6,894 nucleotides of DNA from Competibacteraceae bacterium UBA2788 (GTDB lineage Bacteria > Pseudomonadota > Gammaproteobacteria > Competibacterales > Competibacteraceae), in NCBI GenBank assembly GCA_002352185.1, contig DEHY01000210.1, forward strand, positions 6,993 through 13,886. The letters run 5' to 3'. Of this stretch, positions 4,354 through 6,894 are shown piece by piece (position 1 is the first letter of the stretch; every line of letters begins with the position of its first letter). A program made the position numbers and the translations under genes. The notes under the pieces were generated by a model. The model saw only the letters and a list, made by a program, of their open reading frames with translations. It did not search any database and had not been told where the DNA came from.

Positions 4354-6894
4354 ATGTCCGTTAAATTTCTGATTACTAAGACTTATTGGTATTTTCGCCG
4401 CTGGGGCCTGCGGGCGCTGCTGCGCCGGATTTTGGTCGAACTGCGCCTGCGCCTGCGCCATGATAAGGGAAGGTCCGCCGCCGATGTGCGCTTTCCCGAT
4501 CTGGTAAATCTGGCGGGAGTCGCGCCGCTTGGCGGCTCCGGCCCGAATGGACGCATCGCCGTACACGCCCATATTTTCTACCTTGACTTGGCGGAGGAGA
4601 TGGCGGCGCATCTGCGCCATATTCCTTTCGCCTTTGATCTGCTGGTCTCGACTGCCGACGAAGCCGCCAGAATTGCGTGCGAGGCAGTTTTCCGCAGCCT
4701 GCACCGGGTGGAGCGGCTGTGCGTGCGCGTGACGCCGAATCGTGGGCGGGATCTAGCCCCCCTGTTCTGTCTTTTCGGCCCTGAATTATCCGGTTATGAC
4801 TTCATCGCGCACATCCATACCAAAAAGTCGCTCTATGCCGATGGCGGTATGTTGGGATGGCGGGAATATCTGTTGCGGCAGCTTCTTGGGAGCGAGGATC
4901 AGGTGCGGCGGATTTTTGCGCTGTTCGCCGACGATCCCGGACTGGGCCTGGTTTATCCCCAGAATTACCGGCAATTTCCGTACTGGGGAAATACCTGGCT
5001 GTCGAACAAGGGCCTGGGGCGGGAATGGTGTCAGCGCTTGGGCATTAACGACATGCCGGAAGGCTATTTTGACTATCCGGCGGGATCGATGTTCTGGGCG
5101 CGTATGGCGGGACTGCGCGCCTTATTCGATGCCGGCATTCTCCTGACGGATTTCCCTGATGAAGCGGGGCAAACCGATGGCACCCTGGCGCATTGTCTTG
5201 AGCGCCTGTTCGCGCTGTCCACGCGGCAGGCCGGCCTGCGGACGGCTATTGTGGCGGACCCGACGCTCCCGAGTTGGTCAAAATGGCGGTTTGACCACTA
5301 CCTCGCCCGCACCCGCGCTCACGTGGAAACGATGCTGACCAGCGGGAAACTCAAAGTCATCGCCTTTGACATTTTTGACACCCTCGTCGTGCGGCCCTCG
5401 CTTCATCCCGAAATCGCCAAACAGGTTGTCGCGGTGCGCATGGCCGACGCGCCGGGAGGCGCCGATTTCATGCGCCTGCGACCGCTGGCTGAACATGCCG
5501 CTCGCTCCCGCAAGCGCCAGGATGTGAATCTGGACGACATCTACGCCGAATACGCCACGCTCGCCGGTTTGTCGCCGGAGGACGCAGGGCGGATCCAGAG
5601 CTGTGAGGAGCAGGTGGAGCGCGCTCTGGTTTCGCCACGGCCCGACGGACTCGCACTGTTTCGTTATGCGCTGGCGACGGGAAAGCCGGTGGTGCTGATC
5701 AGCGATATGTTTCTTTCCCGTCAAACCATCGAGACGCTGCTGGAGGAGCAGGGCATTCACGGCTATGCCGAACTTTACCTGTCATCCGATGTGGGTGTGC
5801 GCAAGGACAGCGGCCAGTTGTACCACCACGTTCTGAAACGGTTGGGCGTGGCGCCCGACAGCCTGCTGATGATTGGGGATAACGAACATTCCGATCTGCA
5901 AATCCCCATGAATCTGGGCATTCACACCTGCCATGTGCTGCGGCCAATCGAGATGGCCGCCGCCATGCCGCGATTTGCTCGGATTCTGGAGCGCTTTCGT
6001 CACAGCGACGTGAACCGCCAACTGGTGCTGGGACTGGTGGTGAAGCGCTTCTTTCATCCGGTTTTCTACAACCGCTTCAACCCGGCTGACTTCATCCATG
6101 GCGGCGCTGAGAGCGTGGGTTACGCCATCGCCGGCCCGTTGATTGTGGCGTTTGCGCAGTGGATTCTGGCGCAGGCGAAGGCCGACCGAATCACGACCCT
6201 TTATTTTCTGGCGCGGGAAGGGAAACTCCTCAAGGAGGTCTACGACCGGCTGGCGTCCGTCACCCCGAACGCGGCGGCGGCGCGGTACCTCGTCGTATCC
6301 CGGCGGGCGATGACCGTGCCGATGACCGAAACTTTTGATGATATTCTCAATATCGCCAGCGCTGATTATTTTCCCAGCGACCTGGCGGGATTCCTGTTCT
6401 ATCGTTTTGGCCTCAAGCTGGACGACGCCGAACTGGCGGAACTGGCCCGGCGCGGCCTATGGTCAGCGGGTCGCAAGGTGGAAGTCAAAGGCGACAACCC
6501 GCAGCACCTGCAACCGGTGCTGGAGGCCGTCGCCGACCGCATCCAGGCCCGCGCCGCCGTGGAGCGGCCCGGTCTTCTGGCCTATTTGCAACAAATGGGA
6601 CTCGATCAGCCGGGAACCTCCGCCGTGGTGGATGTGGGCTATTCCGCCACTATCCAGGGCCGACTCTCGAAAATCCTGGGCAAAGGCGTTCATGGCTATT
6701 ACCTGCTGACCTCGGCGAAAGCGAAGCGGGTTTGCGACGGTTACGGGGTGCTGGCGCGAGGTTGCTATGGCGAATCCCTGGTTCCCGGAACCGACGCTTC
6801 TCCCCTGTGGCGGCGCAGCTTCGAGCTTGAAATGCTGCTCAGCACCGACGATGCCCAGGTGATGCATTACGAAACCCGGCAGGACGGCGCCGTG
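4354..6894 (+). CDS. RgpF-type rhamnan synthesis protein fused to a HAD hydrolase, partial at the right edge
   Basis: The frame is open for 847 codons from the ATG at 4354 to the last base, so the C-terminus is missing. After a basic N-terminus, residues about 66-290 form an RgpF-like domain, with IAVHAHIFYLDL at 68-79, PNRGRDLAPL at 128-137, the HIHTKKS block at 153-159 and a YPAGSMFW block at 241-248. Residues about 334-530 form a HAD domain with all four motifs: DIFDT at 339-343, Ser450 in LISDMF, Lys484, and GDNEHSD at 508-514. Residues 580-847 carry LYFLAREGKLL at 616-626 and VVDVGYSATIQ at 758-768, as in large COG5610-type HAD proteins. RgpF proteins act in assembly of rhamnose-rich polysaccharides; the HAD part should be a phosphatase-like hydrolase of unknown substrate. 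The ATG is preferred over in-frame GTG codons at 4348 and 4321 and a TTG at 4312; none has a clear Shine-Dalgarno sequence. An in-frame stop lies at 4294-4296. Confidence 0.9.
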   Translation, partial: MSVKFLITKTYWYFRRWGLRALLRRILVELRLRLRHDKGRSAADVRFPDLVNLAGVAPLGGSGPNGRIAVHAHIFYLDLAEEMAAHLRHIPFAFDLLVSTADEAARIACEAVFRSLHRVERLCVRVTPNRGRDLAPLFCLFGPELSGYDFIAHIHTKKSLYADGGMLGWREYLLRQLLGSEDQVRRIFALFADDPGLGLVYPQNYRQFPYWGNTWLSNKGLGREWCQRLGINDMPEGYFDYPAGSMFWARMAGLRALFDAGILLTDFPDEAGQTDGTLAHCLERLFALSTRQAGLRTAIVADPTLPSWSKWRFDHYLARTRAHVETMLTSGKLKVIAFDIFDTLVVRPSLHPEIAKQVVAVRMADAPGGADFMRLRPLAEHAARSRKRQDVNLDDIYAEYATLAGLSPEDAGRIQSCEEQVERALVSPRPDGLALFRYALATGKPVVLISDMFLSRQTIETLLEEQGIHGYAELYLSSDVGVRKDSGQLYHHVLKRLGVAPDSLLMIGDNEHSDLQIPMNLGIHTCHVLRPIEMAAAMPRFARILERFRHSDVNRQLVLGLVVKRFFHPVFYNRFNPADFIHGGAESVGYAIAGPLIVAFAQWILAQAKADRITTLYFLAREGKLLKEVYDRLASVTPNAAAARYLVVSRRAMTVPMTETFDDILNIASADYFPSDLAGFLFYRFGLKLDDAELAELARRGLWSAGRKVEVKGDNPQHLQPVLEAVADRIQARAAVERPGLLAYLQQMGLDQPGTSAVVDVGYSATIQGRLSKILGKGVHGYYLLTSAKAKRVCDGYGVLARGCYGESLVPGTDASPLWRRSFELEMLLSTDDAQVMHYETRQDGAV

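Noticed and set aside
5278..5760. Minus-strand open frame of 160 codons inside the RgpF-HAD gene
   Set aside because: It is antisense to the HAD motifs I and II region, which is clearly coding on the plus strand.

Overview
The window is GC-rich, with dense and overlapping bacterial genes, and reads as part of a cell-surface polysaccharide locus (O-antigen, exopolysaccharide or a related glycan). Codon use, gene overlaps and protein flavour fit a GC-rich proteobacterium, most likely a gammaproteobacterium. That placement is an impression from the sequence and not a database result.

The left two thirds (1 to 4199) is one tightly packed minus-strand operon. It is read from 4199 down through two family 2 glycosyltransferases, an extended short-chain dehydrogenase/reductase (a sugar-nucleotide epimerase or reductase), a three-helix membrane protein with large extracytoplasmic parts, and the start of another multi-pass membrane protein that runs off the left edge. 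Every adjacent gene pair overlaps (TTGA, about 16 nt, ATGA, TGATG), so the five genes are probably co-transcribed and translationally coupled.

A gap of about 154 bases (4200 to 4353) separates this operon from a divergent plus-strand gene. It holds a good ribosome binding site for the leftward operon and weak candidate -10 elements facing both ways.

The right third (4354 to 6894) is a single open frame of at least 847 codons that runs off the right edge. It joins an RgpF-like rhamnan-synthesis domain, a complete HAD hydrolase domain with all four motifs, and a long C-terminal region of the type found on large HAD proteins of polysaccharide loci.

A plausible scheme is as follows. The SDR enzyme makes or modifies a nucleotide sugar. 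The two glycosyltransferases, and perhaps the RgpF-type protein, add sugars at the cytoplasmic face. The two membrane proteins at the operon end act at the membrane in transfer, polymerisation or export. No RNA genes, mobile elements, CRISPR arrays or long repeats were seen.
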